This document shows, in pieces, positions 47,200 through 60,442 of a DNA stretch of 64,000 nt. Each line of letters opens with the position of its first letter. The first letter of the stretch is position 1. The stretch lies in the NCBI GenBank assembly GCA_029531795.1, contig JAPEIS010000004.1:1426001-1490000 (forward strand), given 5' to 3'. This DNA comes from Sclerotinia nivalis. Its lineage: Eukaryota > Ascomycota > Leotiomycetes > Helotiales > Sclerotiniaceae. Position numbers and translations under genes: made by a program. The notes under the pieces are model-generated. The model was not told the DNA's origin. It saw only the letters and a program-made list of their open reading frames with translations, and ran no database searches.

Positions 47200-48720
47200 A
47201 TTGATCAATCGATCGTTCTTATTATTTATAGGATTTAAAAACGAAACTTTTCAGCATTGGCAGGCGCTGTATGGATGCGTTTCCGCCATTATGCTTCCCG
47301 CCCCCCCAATCCCTTTTTTCTTTTAGTCTCTGGTTAATACAATCAATGTTGCTATTAATAGAGCAAGCGAAGATCAATAGATCTTTAGTTCTATTGCTTT
47401 ATTGTGGGACGAATACTTGAATATCGAAGCAGTTCGAGCCCTTTTTGTCCGACTTCGTAAGCCTTTGATTGCACTTTGTATCGATATCTCTTCTGTTGCA
47501 AACAAACATTTCGATATATATATTAATAGATTTCATTCTCTTTGAGTTAATAAGCTTTTTATTGCTCTCTCTGTTCAATTAGATCCCAAATCCATTCAAC
47601 AAAAAGCAAAAACCCCTATAGTTCAATATCTCAAGGATTCTACTTATGCTCAGAAAGCCACAATTCCTTTACCAATTATACAATTTATAATTTCAAAAGC
47701 TGAGGGCCAATCCAAAGCTTAATCCAAAACCTCGAACAAAATCGATATTTGCCTTTTTGTTCGTATCGGATTCGACTATTTAGTCCGAAAAGCTGGCTCT
47801 TTTGTTGTTCTTAGTGCATTGAAAGGACAACTAGGAAATAATGCGAAACTTCTGAAAGAAGTTCAATCAATAAATACTGGGTTTGCATTATATACGAATT
47901 CTCTAGAGGACTTAATAGCTTTGGAAAACCTTTCAAATATAATCGAAAAAGTATTCGAAACCTGCAAAATCGAACGATAACAATTATGGATTATTTATCG
48001 ATTGAACTATATTCTACGAATTATTACAACCATAGGAGATTCACAATAATTGATTATCGTTTCAGTCGAATCGGAAACCATATTCGATGCTATCAGCGAT
48101 AATACAGGACAACAAGCGATTCAAGCAATCGAATCTATATAAAGCAAAGAATCCGGATTGTATAATTCTATTTGGTTCTTGAGTTTTTTAGCTTTGTAAT
48201 ATATAGCCCTTTTCAAGAATCTTCGAATTCTAGGAACTACAATTAACACTTTTCGAATCGTTTTCAAATCCAAGACAATCCAATGTATCCGATACTTTCA
48301 ATGGTACAATACTCGAGTTTGCTTTTGTCCGGAAAGATACCGAATCTGTGGTACAATCAATCATATTGAAAAGAATCATTCTATTAGATGTGATACAATT
48401 CATGATTGCTTAGTAAGATGCTTATATTGCGGAGGATCTCATTTAGTAAATGATTTTGGTTGCTTTCTTTGTTTTACAATTAAAGGTCCCAAATCCAAAA
48501 CAGAAAAGCAAGCTATTCAGAAAATATCAAAAGCAGTTAGAATCAGAGTTTACATCAATGCAAAATGCTTTAAAGCTTCAAAAGTTGATTCCTTAATGGA
48601 AGAATCCATTATCCCTTCAACTCCAATTCGAACTTCCTTGATACTATTTTTGCTAACTTTACCTCCTTTTAATTATTCTAATCGTTTTATTACATTAGAA
48701 TCTGCCTCTTTTTCAATTCT
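47200..48720 (+). pseudogene. LINE ORF1 remnant (gag-like, zinc knuckles)
   Basis: The clearest part is 48290-48490: a Cys-rich region with CFCPERYRICGTINHIEK and RCLYCGGSHLVNDFGC, knuckle-type Cys/His spacing (C-x2-C-x3-H-x6-C for the last). ORF1 proteins of Tad-like LINEs bind RNA and chaperone the transcript. Upstream, the frame is interrupted several times by TAA/TAG. Confidence 0.55.
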
Positions 48721-48725
48721 GTTCA

Positions 48726-51700
48726 ATGAATAATCCTAGAACAATTTCAAAACCTTTAACCATCTTACAAGCTAATATAATCAAAGATGTTAGCTTTTAT
48801 AAATTAGTACTTTCCTTAGTTAATAATTCTTGTATTGATATAATTCTGATTCAAGAACCTTATATATTCTCAGATATCTTACACCGAATTACGAAATCCT
48901 ATTCGATCTACAAAACCTTCATTTCATTCGACAATTGGGAAACCCGCCTTCGAATAATGATCTATATTCGTAAGGAAGCAGGTATTCGAGCTAGCCAGCT
49001 CCGGTTTATCTCTTCTCGAGATTTATTATTTTTACATTTTCAATCTATTACTGGTTTTACCCTTACAATCATCAATATATATAATACTTCCAAAAGTAAT
49101 CAAGATGAAAGTTAAACAATAAAAGATTTATTTAAATTACCTTTTTCCTTTTTTAATTCTATACTTCTTATAGGAGATTTGAATTTATATTATTCAAGAT
49201 AGGATCCTTTTTGTTATAAAAACTTAAGCTTTACAAAACTTTTTACAAATTGATTAAATGATTATTCTTTCAATCTTCTTTTTACAATCAGCGAAGTTAT
49301 TTATGATTTGGGTAGGGTTCTCGATCTTGTATTCCTATTAGGATTATACACAGTTAATACAATACTGGCTTTTCATTTTGATACAACTTTTGATTACAAA
49401 TTCTTATTAACAATTTTGAATTGGAATATAAAATTCCAGGATCCAATTCGAAGATTGCGAATTGATATATTTGACGAAAAACTCTTTTTAGATCTATTAT
49501 CAGAAAATTTAGCGAATTTAGATCTTCAAATCTTATTTACAACTTTTGATTTCGATAATCTAGCTCTGAATATCATTCAATCGATACAATTAGTATATAC
49601 AGGATCAGTTTAAAGATCACTCAGCCGAAATACAGGTCAATTATAATGAAATGAGGCTTGCCGAACAGCTGTTCAGGAAAACCGGACGAATAATTCTCCA
49701 GAATCCAAACAAAATCTTCGAAAGGTTGTCAAAAAAACGAAAAAGGAATTCTGGCTTTCTAAGTTTGATTCAGTTAAGGAAATAAAAGATATCTTTAAAA
49801 TAACAAAATGGTATCAATTAATTGGAATTTATCGAATTCTTTTTTTAGTAAATCCTTTAGATTATTCTTTTGTTACAATAATCTAAACTAAAAGAGATCT
49901 ATTTATTAATAATCTATTGATTAATATAGCTGAAGTTGATGATATCTTTTTCGATTCTTCTATAACCTCTACCTGTTCTATCCTATTCTCAGAAACTACG
50001 ATTCAAGATATACAGATTGTTATCCTCTGTACAGGTAATACAGCCTTTGGTATGGATGAGATTCCAATCAAAATACTACAACTAGTATAGTCACAAATTG
50101 AATTTAGTATCCTACAACTTTTCCAAAAATATCTTAAAATAGGTTATCATCTTGAATGCTTTCGATCAGTAATTATAACTATCATTCCAAAACCGAATAA
50201 ATCAGATTATACGAATCTTAGATTCTATAGATCAATAGCCCTATTTTCGGTATTAGGAAAAGATCTCGAATATTTGATTGCTAAAAAGATGTTTTGGATT
50301 ACTATAACCTTTAAAGTATTAGCCAAACAACAATTTGGAGCGTTTTCTTTTCGGTTATCTGTTAATCTTACAATCTGCTTTATATATGATATAGAAATAG
50401 TCTTGAATTCAGATTCTAAAGCTATATTACTAATCATAAATATCAAAGGCGTTTTTGATATTGTTCTTTCAGAACACCTAATCCATCGATTCAAAGAACA
50501 AGGATAATTTGACAATCTAGTTCGATGGATATAATTGTTTTTGACAAATCGATCAGTTCGTATTCGATTTAATGACGAAACAAAGTCCAATACTAATATT
50601 GAATGTAGTTTGTTATAAAACTCCCCAATTTCGTTTATTCTTTTTATACTTTATATAGCCTTTTTGTTTTGGTTAGACAATCCCATCTGAAGATTTGGAT
50701 ATATAGATGATATTGCTTTAATAACATTCTTTTCAAGTTTACAATCGAATTATGATCAATTATAATCGGAAATACTAAAAGCGTTGAACTAAAGGAAATT
50801 AGAAGGTATTACTTTTGATCCAAAGAAATCTAAATTAATCCATTTTTTCAAAGGTTCCAAAAGAAATATTGAAAACCCTAATATCCTTTCTATTACAGAA
50901 AAACCAGAATTATTAAGATAATTAGGGGTTTACTTTGATAAAAAGTTTAATTTCAAGTTTTATATTTAGATATTGTTGATTAAAGTTTTTACAATTGCAA
51001 ACGCTTTATATTCGTTTGGAAAGATTACTCGAAATATCCCTTCAATCCTGCTTCAACGAGCAACAACAGCCTGTATTCTCAAAAAGTACTATTTTGCAAT
51101 CAAAACCTAATAACCTAATCGAATCAGAAAATGCAACTCATATTTTACAATTTCGAATCAAGTAAAAAGACATTTAGAACTTTTAAACAAAATCGTATTG
51201 ATCAATGCTCGAACAATCCTTTTAGTATTCTATATAACCAATATTGTTACTTTGCTCAAAAAATCAAATCTAATACCTTTCGAGATTGAATTCAATTTGA
51301 TTTTACAAAACTTCACAGCCCGAATCGTTCGGCTTAATCCTAACCATCTCTTTCGAATTCAAACCAAAAACATTCTAGCTAAAAGAACTAAAACTATTAA
51401 TTCAAAATTCTCAAGACTAATTCTAGCTTTCCCAAAAGCTAAACATATCAATCCAATTACTCTCCCTTCTTAAAGAATCAAAGAATCATATATTACTACA
51501 GAAACCCAGATTAATAACCCTCTTAATTATTCAAAAGTATAAACAACTAAAAACTTTGTAAGATTCCTACCTACAATCCCATTAAACAATTTACAGATTT
51601 TCTTTAATAATTCGAAAAATAAAGCTTTGAATAATACTACAAAAAATGATTCAATAATTTATCAATACAATCTACAAATAGATCGACAGGTTTTCTTATT

Positions 51701-52440
51701 TGGTTGTAATGTTGAAATCTTCGATACTGAAGCAACTACAGTTTTGAAAGATGTTCAATCTGCAATATTACTATCCTCAACTAGGTTTGCTATAGACCTT
51801 TGGATCTTTTTGGATAATCTAAAGATTGCTATACAATTAAACATTCATTCAATAGAATCCTCGCAAACTATATTCGAAAACTTCTACACTTTAACTATCG
51901 CTTAACCTTTCAGATCTCGTTTACTATACATCCGTTCTAGTTCAATCCGAATTCAATAGATCCCTAACTATTTAAATATCCTTGGAAATGAAGCAACAGA
52001 TATAACAATCAAAGAAGAAACAACACTTCCCTTCCTATCCAATCCTATTTGCACTTTTACTTCCTTGAAAAGAATTACTAAAACGATTACTAAATCAATA
52101 AAAACTAAATTATAAACAATTACAATATTATTAAACTACAATAATCTTTTTATAACTTATAACAACCAATCGATCATACTTTCTTTTGATCAAACAATAT
52201 TAGAATATATTCTAACAGTTAGATCCCAATACAATGATTTCGTAGTATATCATGATCGCTTCAATCATAAAGATACTTATATACTATACTCATATAAGAA
52301 AAGAAAATCCCTTCTTCATTTTTACTTTTGTAAAATTAGAAATGCTCAAAAAATCCTTTCAAAGTTATTACCATCTAAAGTCATCCCCTATCTTTTAGAA
52401 AGCATAAAAGAAGTAACGAAATTAACAACTTGATTCAAAT
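48726..52440 (+). pseudogene. LINE ORF2 remnant (endonuclease, RT, RNase H)
   Basis: The frame opens with ATG 48726 and an apurinic-endonuclease start: LTILQANI, then DIILIQEPY (catalytic Asn and Glu motifs). RT follows from about 50150: RFYRSIALFSVLGK, KQQFGAF, then LLIINIKGVFDIV, and near 50690-50720 FGYIDDIAL for the F/YxDD box. RNase H-like sequence lies near 51690-51900. The C-terminal part has HFYFCKIRNA near 52316, a degraded Cys/His box. There are multiple frameshifts and stops between blocks. Confidence 0.7.
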
Positions 52441-52504
52441 CTACAAGGTTCTATTAGAATATATACCTTCGATTCTTTATACAATTTATAAATTGAAAAA
52501 TTGC

Positions 52505-52535
52505 TTTGATTTTATTTTATTTTATTTTATTTTTG
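52505..52535 (+). repeat. TTTTA-type tandem repeat in LINE 3' region
   Basis: Several TTTTA units in a row; the same motif is at 61587-61612 in the second LINE, so it belongs to the element's 3' region rather than arising locally. Confidence 0.6.
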
Positions 52536-52918
52536 GATTTTCTTTATATAAAGCATTGGATTTTGATTCGGAAAGATTGAGCTTACATAAACTTTAAAAA
52601 AAAAAAAAACTTTATATTAACAAAAACATACTAAAAAGCTCGATTGCGATAATAAAGAAAAAAAGATCAGAAATCAAGGGATTTAATTGTATTATAAAAA
52701 ACAACTGAAATATCTACCCAAAGGATTAACTCAATACACAATAACAATTATATAAACCCTACTGAAGCATTTAATATATATAATACTAATAAACTTAGAT
52801 TAGCTAGTTAGAAATCCAGGGGCCTTTCTCCCCTGGCGTCCTTTGTCCCAATTGGGAATTTGAGGCCTGTACTTCGCACAGAGCCTCGGACCAAAAATAT
52901 CACACACATACACACACA

Positions 52919-52933
52919 CACTTCATATAGTTC
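52919..52933 (+). repeat. LINE target-site duplication, copy 2 of 3 (shared junction)
   Basis: CACTTCATATAGTTC between the (CA)n tail of the first LINE and the truncated 5' end of the second. Confidence 0.85.
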
Positions 52934-52959
52934 GCTACAAGGCTCCCCAATTTCGCCTA

Positions 52960-53687
52960 TCCTTTTCATGCTTTATATAGCCCCTTTGTTTTGGTTAGAC
53001 AATCCCATCCGAAGATTTGGATATACAAATGATATTGCTTTAATAGTATTCTTCTCAAATTTACAATCGAATTATAATCAATTACAATCGGAAATACTGG
53101 AAGCATTGAATTGGGGGAAATCAAAAAGTATTACTTTTGATCCGAAGAAATCTGAACTAATCCATTTTTTTAGAAGCCCTAAAAGAAACATTGAAAGCCT
53201 TGGTATTTTTTCTATTACAGAAAAACCAGGGCCATTAAGATAGTTAGGGGTTTACTTCGATAGAAAGCTTAGTTTCAAGCCTTACATTCAGATACTGTCG
53301 GCTAAAGCTTTTATAATTGCAAATGTTCTATGTTCGCTTGAAAAGACTACTCGAGGTATTCCTTCAATTCTGTTTCAACGAACAGCAACAGCTTGTATTC
53401 TCAAAAAATGTTATTTTGCAGCCGAAACCTAATGGCCTGATCGAATCAGAAAACGCAATTCACACTCTACAATTTCGAACCAAGTAGAGGGACATTTGGA
53501 ACTTTTAAACAAGATCGTATTGATCAGCACTCGAGCAATCCTTCTAGTATTCTATACAATCAATATTGCTACTTTGCTCAAAGAATCAAATCTAATACTT
53601 TCCGAGATTGAATTCAATTTGATTTCACAAAGCTTCGCAGCCCGAACTGCTCGGCTTGATCCTAACCACCCTCTTCGAGTTCGAACC
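52960..53687 (+). pseudogene. Truncated LINE RT remnant
   Basis: The + frame 52960-53240 encodes PISPILFMLYIAPLFWLDNPIRRFGYTNDIAL; the catalytic F-x-D-D box reads YTND, so one Asp is lost. The rest is the thumb/RNase H linker region, stopped by TAG at 53241-53243. Confidence 0.6.
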
Positions 53688-53850
53688 TGTTACAGGTTCA
53701 TCTCCCTTCACCTGCACGTGATCATGTGTGCCTTAGGCACACATGCATACACTCATTTCTATATAGTCAGGTCACCTCCTTGACCTTCTTCTCCTCCTCG
53801 TAGTACAACAATAGATCAAACCTACACATACCTTTTCCCTTACCGTGATA
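53688..53850 (+). repeat. Element D 5' LTR
   Basis: 163 bp, TGTTACAGGTTC...CCGTGATA. It contains a perfect inverted repeat at 53723-53745 (CATGTGTGCC, TTA, GGCACACATG). Confidence 0.9.
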
Positions 53851-54138
53851 ATTTGTACTACCCTTTCAAAGGCTCCGTCACTTTACGAAGTGATCTGGCC
53901 TTGCCAAATCATCTGCAAGCTTCTGTGTCTGTTTTCGACTATTTTCGCGCTGTCGTAATTCGCCTGCTTTTGTGTAGTTGCGTTTCTTATCTGCTTTTGC
54001 ACAGCTTCTGATCCCTGATTGCTTTTGTACGATTGTATTTATTTGCAGACTTTTGTATCTGTTTTTGATTACTTTTGTGCAATCGCAAATTTTCTATCGA
54101 TTACTTTATACAATTGTAATTCTTTTTACAATAACTTC

Positions 54139-54994
54139 CAGTTCTATATCCGTTGGTAATACGATTCCTATTTCTATCGAAGGAATTCGTATCGAAATCC
54201 AACGAATCTTCAACCAATGGCCTACTATTACACAAATCCTAGCAGAATTGGATGCTCCAGTGATGCCAAATCTCGTTGCCAATCTTAACGAACAAATTGC
54301 TTATTTGAATCATATTTTCTTTATCATCGAAGATCGTTTTATTATTCAAGCTATTCATATCGCCATTCAAACAAATAAGATCGAGGAATTCAAAACAGAA
54401 AACGTCGAGCTTTTTTGTACTCTAGCCGGCAAACAAACTCAGCTGGATGTTGATGGTGCTACTACTAGCCAGAAATCGATCATTTCCTACCAAACTCAGA
54501 AGGATCTGTTTGTTTTTAAAAACGAAAGATCTAATATTCTTGTTCGACAAAAGGATTATCAGTTCTGGAAGTTGGGTTTGCAATTTTGTTGGATGGTCGA
54601 TTTACAATTTTTTATTTCCGAACAAAAGAAGATTAGTTATACTATTAGTTTTTTTGATGGTCAAGCGCGACAAGAGTATATTACGGATATTACTAGATTC
54701 GTTGACGATTCTACTTGCTTCGATTCTACTGTTTCGTTTTTGGCTAAATTAAACAAATTATATATCTCTGTAGATATCGAAAGGGAAGCTTTGTTTAAAT
54801 TCGATAAGCTTTTTATGAATCCAAAGGAATCCTTTTTGGTTTTTTTCTTTATATTATTTTATTTTACTAACTTTTGCTACAAGTCTGATTACGAGATTGT
54901 TAATACAATGAAGCAAAAGATTATAATCCCCTTTCGAACTTTGATCATTGATAATTCGAATTTTTGTACAACCGACGATATTGATAATTGGTAA
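54139..54994 (+). pseudogene. Element D gag-like frame
   Basis: Long open frame, open from about 53978, without an intact ATG where expected; I take the protein to start near 54139 because family similarity with element C begins there (NTIPISIEGIRIEIQRIF). It includes EQIAYLNHIFFIIEDRF, YQFWKLGLQFCW and a DGQARQEYI stretch like a capsid-type gag. Downstream, near 55160-55215, a Cys/Tyr-rich stretch (SCNCYNRIGYLQINCY) looks like a decayed zinc knuckle. Confidence 0.6.
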
Positions 54995-55519
54995 AAGAAA
55001 TTCTCTACTTGAAGTCAGAATCTTCATAACGCTGAATATTATAACAAAAATTCTGGTAAAGCATTTGTTACTGATAGTAATCCTATGGATCTCGATATAA
55101 TGAAATAAAAAAGATAACAGAAAAAGAATCTGCAAAATAAAAAAAAGAAATTTAATCCTGCGATTTCTTGTAATTGTTATAATAGGATTGGTTACCTTCA
55201 GATTAATTGTTATACTATTTATAATATTAATAATAATCTTCTTTTTAACAAACAAACTTTTGTTAATACCTTTTCCAATTGCAATACTACTGCCTTAATT
55301 AATCCGGCCCCTGATTAACATATTGCCGTTCCGGCTTTTTGAGGTATCAATAGATTTAATAATAATCGCAATGGATTTCGAAAAGGATATACTGGTAATT
55401 GGGTACAAAGCCAACAGTACCTGAATCAAGCACAATAACAAGGCTATATCGAATTAGAGGAGATTGTCTCTATATTTAGTTCAATCAAGGAAAGTCCTGA
55501 ACAGGGAAAAGATTAATCT

Positions 55520-58500
55520 TTACAAAAAATCGTTTGTGGAGGAATATTAAGGACAAGAAGATAAATCGAGAAATGGATAGAGATAAATCATTACAGCTCA
55601 ACTCTATAAATAGCAAATCTCTACTTGTTAAAATTATTATATTCTCTGTATATGAAAATCCCTTTATTATTACAAATCTCATTGATAGTGGATACTCTGA
55701 AGAAGTCTTTGCTAATCGTTCTTTTGTTTCCAAATACAATATTGAAATACAATTTTTACCTCACCCTTGCGAACTCCGATTTGCCAATGGAAAAATCGTC
55801 GATAGAATTATAGAATATTTTGTGATAGAAATCGCTATAAAGGATCATTATGAATATTGATCCTTTTATATCACTCAACTTTCATCAGAGACTCCGTTAA
55901 TCTTTGGCTTACCATAATTACAACACTATAATCCTACTATCAACTGAACAGAGATGAATTTAATATTCTTTTTAAACTATTGTGCTTCCAATTGTTTGAT
56001 ATATTATAATTCAAAACCAATTACTACATCAACAATCCTATCTCCAATCAAAAAACAAAAGGATCTAGCAAAAGTTATTCCACAACAAATCATTGATACT
56101 ATCGAACCTTTAAATAAATTCCTTATTAATTCTAATATAAAAGCTAAATACATAGTTTATAAATACCACTCTCTATATATCGAGGATTGTTTAAAGGACG
56201 ATATCGATTGTTCATCTATTCAAACATTTTCTACTTTTAAAAGAACTTCTTATAAAAAACCTTCTATTAAAGAAATACCAAATAAAAATTACATATCACA
56301 ATCTAACGATTCTTCTATTGACCTCGAATTTCAACAAGGTTTAATACCTAGTATGAATCATTATCGAACAAAGCACTATAGAGAACCAAATAATCAAATA
56401 CAGATAATTCCTAATTGTCCGCATCCAAAATCGATCTTAAAAATTACAGATCGGCGTTGGTTTATTCACAATCCAAAAAACTATTTGCCCCTACTTTCTA
56501 TTGGGAAACTCCTTATATTTATTTACAAAAATACAAACCCAAATATAAATGATATTTATTAATTACAAGCTTCTAACTTTGTTTCGTTTTGTCAACAAGA
56601 TAACATTCAGGCTATCCGATTGATATAAAATGAATTAAATGCTATACAGAAAACTATTGAACAAAATCATCTACAATAAGCTACATTGTCCTCGACACTC
56701 ACAGAAAGGGATTTTCGATCGATTTTACAAAGGTAAAACAATATAACAGAAATACTCTCTAAAACCCCATCACAACTTCATGATTTTATATACAATTATT
56801 ACAAGCCGCTCCATTTGCAAAAGATCTCTAAAACTGATATCGATAAATTTTTAACCAACAAACCTCCCCTTAGTAATAATCAAATACAACAAAAACTTCC
56901 TATATAATTACAAAACAAACTTTCTGCCTTCCTTCCACATTATACAGATAAATTGCTGTTTTGTCGAATCTAGAATCACAAAATTGAATTGATGCCCAAT
57001 AAAGAGCCACCTTATTTCAAAAACCGCCTTTTATCGCCAATAAAATTGATAATGATACACAAATAACTTAATAATAATCTCTCCAAAAAGTTCATTCAAG
57101 AATCGAAATCATAATACACCTCTCCTTTGCTATTGATTGCCAAACCAGAAGGAGGGGTCCGCATTTGTCAAAATTATCGAGAATTAAATAACATTACTAT
57201 AAAAAATCGTTATCCATTATCCATCATTCGCAAAACACTGAACGCTCTTTGCAATACAAAAATTTACACCAAGCTTGATATCATTATAGCATTCAACAAA
57301 TTGCAAATCGCTGAAAAAGATAAATAGAAAACTATATTTATTACTCGTTTTGATCTTTTTGAATCTTTAATTATACCTTTCGATCTCTACAATACACCTA
57401 CATCATTTCAATATTATATCAATCATACGCTTTTCGACGAGTTGAACAAGTATTGCACTGTATATCTCAATGATGTCCTAATCTATTTCGATAATCCTGT
57501 AAAGTATAAAGAGTATATTCATTAAGTAATTCAAAAGTTAATGGATACTGGATTACAGATTGATATTAACAAATATAAATTCGAAACTATGAAAACAAAG
57601 TATTTGGATTTTATCATTACAACCAAAGGTATCGAAATGGATCAAAAAAAAATCATGGTTATTACATTTTGGGAATTACCTTTATATATAAAAGATTTAC
57701 AACGATTTCTCGGTTTCGCCAATTTCTATCGACGTTTTATAAAAGATTTTTCAAAGATTTGTCGCTCTCTCAACAATCTCTTACAAAAGAATATTATATG
57801 AGATTGAACCGCAGATCATACAAAAACTTTTGACACTTTAAAAAGAACTTTCATAATAATGTCGGTTTTGGTATACTTTGATTACAAACAGAAAACTATT
57901 TTGAAAACCAACACTTCCGATTGGGTTTCAAAAGGAATTCTTTTGCAATACAATAATGATAACGTTTTGCATCCAATCGCTTACTTTTCATCTAAACATA
58001 CAACAGTGGAATACAATTATGAGATCTACAATAAAGAACTACTCGTTATTATCAAAACAATAAAAGAATAACGCCCAAAACTCCAAAGCTTACAAAAGGA
58101 ATTCGAGATTCTCATTGATCACAAAAACCTCGAATATTTTATAACTACAAAAGCTTTCAATCAACAACAAATGCAATGATCTGAATTTCTGTCTCAATAT
58201 AATTTCCGTATAATCTATCGACCAAGAAACAAAGCTATTCGATCAAACACACTAAGTAGAAAACACGAAGATCAACCGTATCGCTCTGATCCAAACGATG
58301 AACATCTAAAGAATCGAAAACACGTTGTCCTTCCTCAAAACCGTTTTGATGACGATCTTTATAAGGATTTGATTAGGCATATCAATTTAGCACCAATAGA
58401 AACAATAGTACCATTTCACGACCAATCAATTGATACCTTAATCGATACAATGTATACTAAATCCGATATTACAGATCAACTTATCTCTACTTTTAACAAC

Positions 58501-60030
58501 TCATCGATAACTAAATAATCAAAAGAACATCATAAAACTCTTCGAATTGCTATACAAAATTGTTCGATCCAAAATAATAGAATTTACTATCGGGATAAGA
58601 TTTGGATTCCATCAAATAATAAACTCAAACTCCAAATTATCTATCGAACTCATTCTTTTAATCCTACCAACCATTCTAATCGAATTAAAACGATCGGTCT
58701 TGTCTCTCGTACATACTAATAACCTAATATACATTTGAAGATCGCATCCTACATAAAGATCTGCGAACTTTATACTCACACCAAATCGTCCAAATCGACG
58801 CCTCCCGGATTTTTGAAACTACTGCCTGTCCCTTTTCGCATATAGTCTGATATCTCAATCGACTATATTACACCGTTTTCGGATTGCACTCATTATAATT
58901 CTACCTATAAACATATCTTAATAATAATCTGCAAACTAATCAAAATAAAACATTTCATTAATACATATACACTAACAACAGAAAAGCTAATCGATACTTT
59001 TATCAACCACATTTATACACTTCATGAATTTCCGAACAATATCATTTCCGATCGAGGAACACAATTCGTATCAGGATTCTGATCATAACTCTCGGAGCGA
59101 TTGGGAATTACCTTAAAACATTCTTCAACTTTTCATCCTCAAATAGATAATCAGACTGAACATATTAACTCGATTCTGGAACAGTATTTACAAGCTTTTG
59201 TTAACTATCATCAAAACGATTGATTGGATTGGCTACCCTTAGCCAAATTTGCATCCAATAATTTAATCTCTGAAACAACTGATTGCTCACCTTTCTTCAC
59301 CAATTATAGCTTTAATCTATACCTAAACATTAAACCTAATAAACCTTACCCACCGGATATAACTCTAATATAAAAACGGGAATTCTTTAAAGGTAATAGA
59401 ACCATAGATCACATAAAACATATCTTAAAACAACTTTATACTTTTATACAACAAACAATTGCTACTTATAAGAATTATACTAACCACCACTACTCTAACT
59501 CATCTCACTACACGACTAGCCAGAAAGTCTTTGTCAATACCAAGAATATAAAGACTTTGTGTAAAACAAAAAAGCTAAATGATAAATGAATCAACCTTTA
59601 CAAGATTATCAAAGTTTATCCTCGTACTTGTCTTGTTCAATTACCTAAGAACATTAAAATCTTCCCTGTTTTCCATCATTCTTTTTTACTTCCAACTTAT
59701 ACTAATCCTCACTTCCCGACTCAAACAACGATTAACGAATCAGAATCCCTGACTACACAGAACAGAATTTTGGAACGGAACGACGATGAGAATGAACCTG
59801 TTCAGAAATAGATATTTGAAGGAGTTCTAGATAATCACAATAAAAATAACCATCATTATTTGATCAAATAAAGACATTACACATCAACTTAGCAACCAAC
59901 TAATGATTTAAAGAGTAACGAGAAGATTCTTATCGAATATTATCGCCTTCATCCAGAGAAGCCAGGACCACTAGCTTGGATCCTAAAGCACCCCGACGCT
60001 ACTATATTGCAACCGGAACCACAGGATTTG
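55520..60030 (+). pseudogene. Element D pol remnant (protease to chromodomain)
   Basis: The protease active-site region is at about 55680 (NLIDSGYSEEVFANRSF). RT is at 57127-57540: LLIAKPEGGVRICQNYRELNN, YTKLDIIIAFNKLQIAEK, and VYLNDVLIYF (YxDD box degraded). RNase H-like sequence is at 57859-58071 (ILKTNTSDWVSKGILLQY, NYEIYNKELLVIIK). Integrase spans about 58600-59400: SIDYITP, NIISDRGTQFVSGF, HPQIDNQTEHINSILEQYL. The C-terminal part at about 59810-59960 reads as a chromodomain (HHYLIK, stop, RHYTST, stop, QPTNDL, then EYYRLHPEKPGP); both stops stand at positions where Trp is conserved. Confidence 0.7.
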
Positions 60031-60274
60031 CAATCGAAGTCACATAGCGTAATTGCTACACCTACTCTATAAAGATCCACTCACATCAAGATTGTTCGCT
60101 TCGTCTAAAGGTATATTACATATTATAACAATAAGGGATATAACATCATTAAAAGATATCACATATTTTTTGTTCAAAGACTTAATTGAGAAAAAAGATC
60201 TGTATTTTTTCTTTATTTTTCTTTATTTTTTAATACCCATTTAAGATCAAATAGATTTCTTGAAAAAGGGATAC

Positions 60275-60437
60275 TGTTACAGATTCATCTCCCTTCACCT
60301 GCACATAATCATATATGCCTTAGACACACATACATACACTCATTTCTATATAGTCAGGTCACCTCCTTGACCTTCTTCTCCTCCTCGTAGTACAACAATA
60401 GATCAAACCTACACATACCTTTTCCCTTACCATAATA
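60275..60437 (+). repeat. Element D 3' LTR
   Basis: 163 bp; differs from the 5' LTR at nine positions, each A here and G there. A purine-rich tract (TTGAAAAAGGGATAC) directly precedes it and fits a polypurine tract. Confidence 0.9.
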
Positions 60438-60442
60438 GAACC

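Larger units (their letters stand above)
47148..52918 (+). mobile_element. Tad-like LINE, near full length, degraded
   Basis: About 5.8 kb between exact 15-bp target duplications. It has an ORF1 with zinc knuckles, an ORF2 with endonuclease, reverse transcriptase and RNase H-like parts, a 3' UTR with TTTTA repeats and an A-run, and a terminal (CA)n tail (TATCACACACATACACACAC). This two-ORF plan with RNase H is that of the Tad clade of fungal LINEs. Many stops and C-to-T/G-to-A changes show it is dead. Its last 2.3 kb are closely matched by the truncated copy downstream. Confidence 0.82.
53688..60437 (+). mobile_element. Ty3/gypsy chromovirus-type element D
   Basis: 6,750 bp with 163-bp LTRs and an exact GAACC duplication at 53683-53687 and 60438-60442. 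Gag-like, protease, RT, RNase H, integrase and chromodomain remnants read in that order on +. It is the least degraded element in the window: the gag-like frame is open for hundreds of codons and the integrase keeps ISDRGTQFVSGF. Pol still carries stops, so it is not active as it stands. Same family as element C. Confidence 0.9.

Noticed and set aside
53978..54138. N-terminal 53 codons of the element D gag-like frame
   Set aside because: Begins with TTG and reads hydrophobic, unlike gag; similarity to element C starts only near 54139. Probably untranslated leader that happens to be open.
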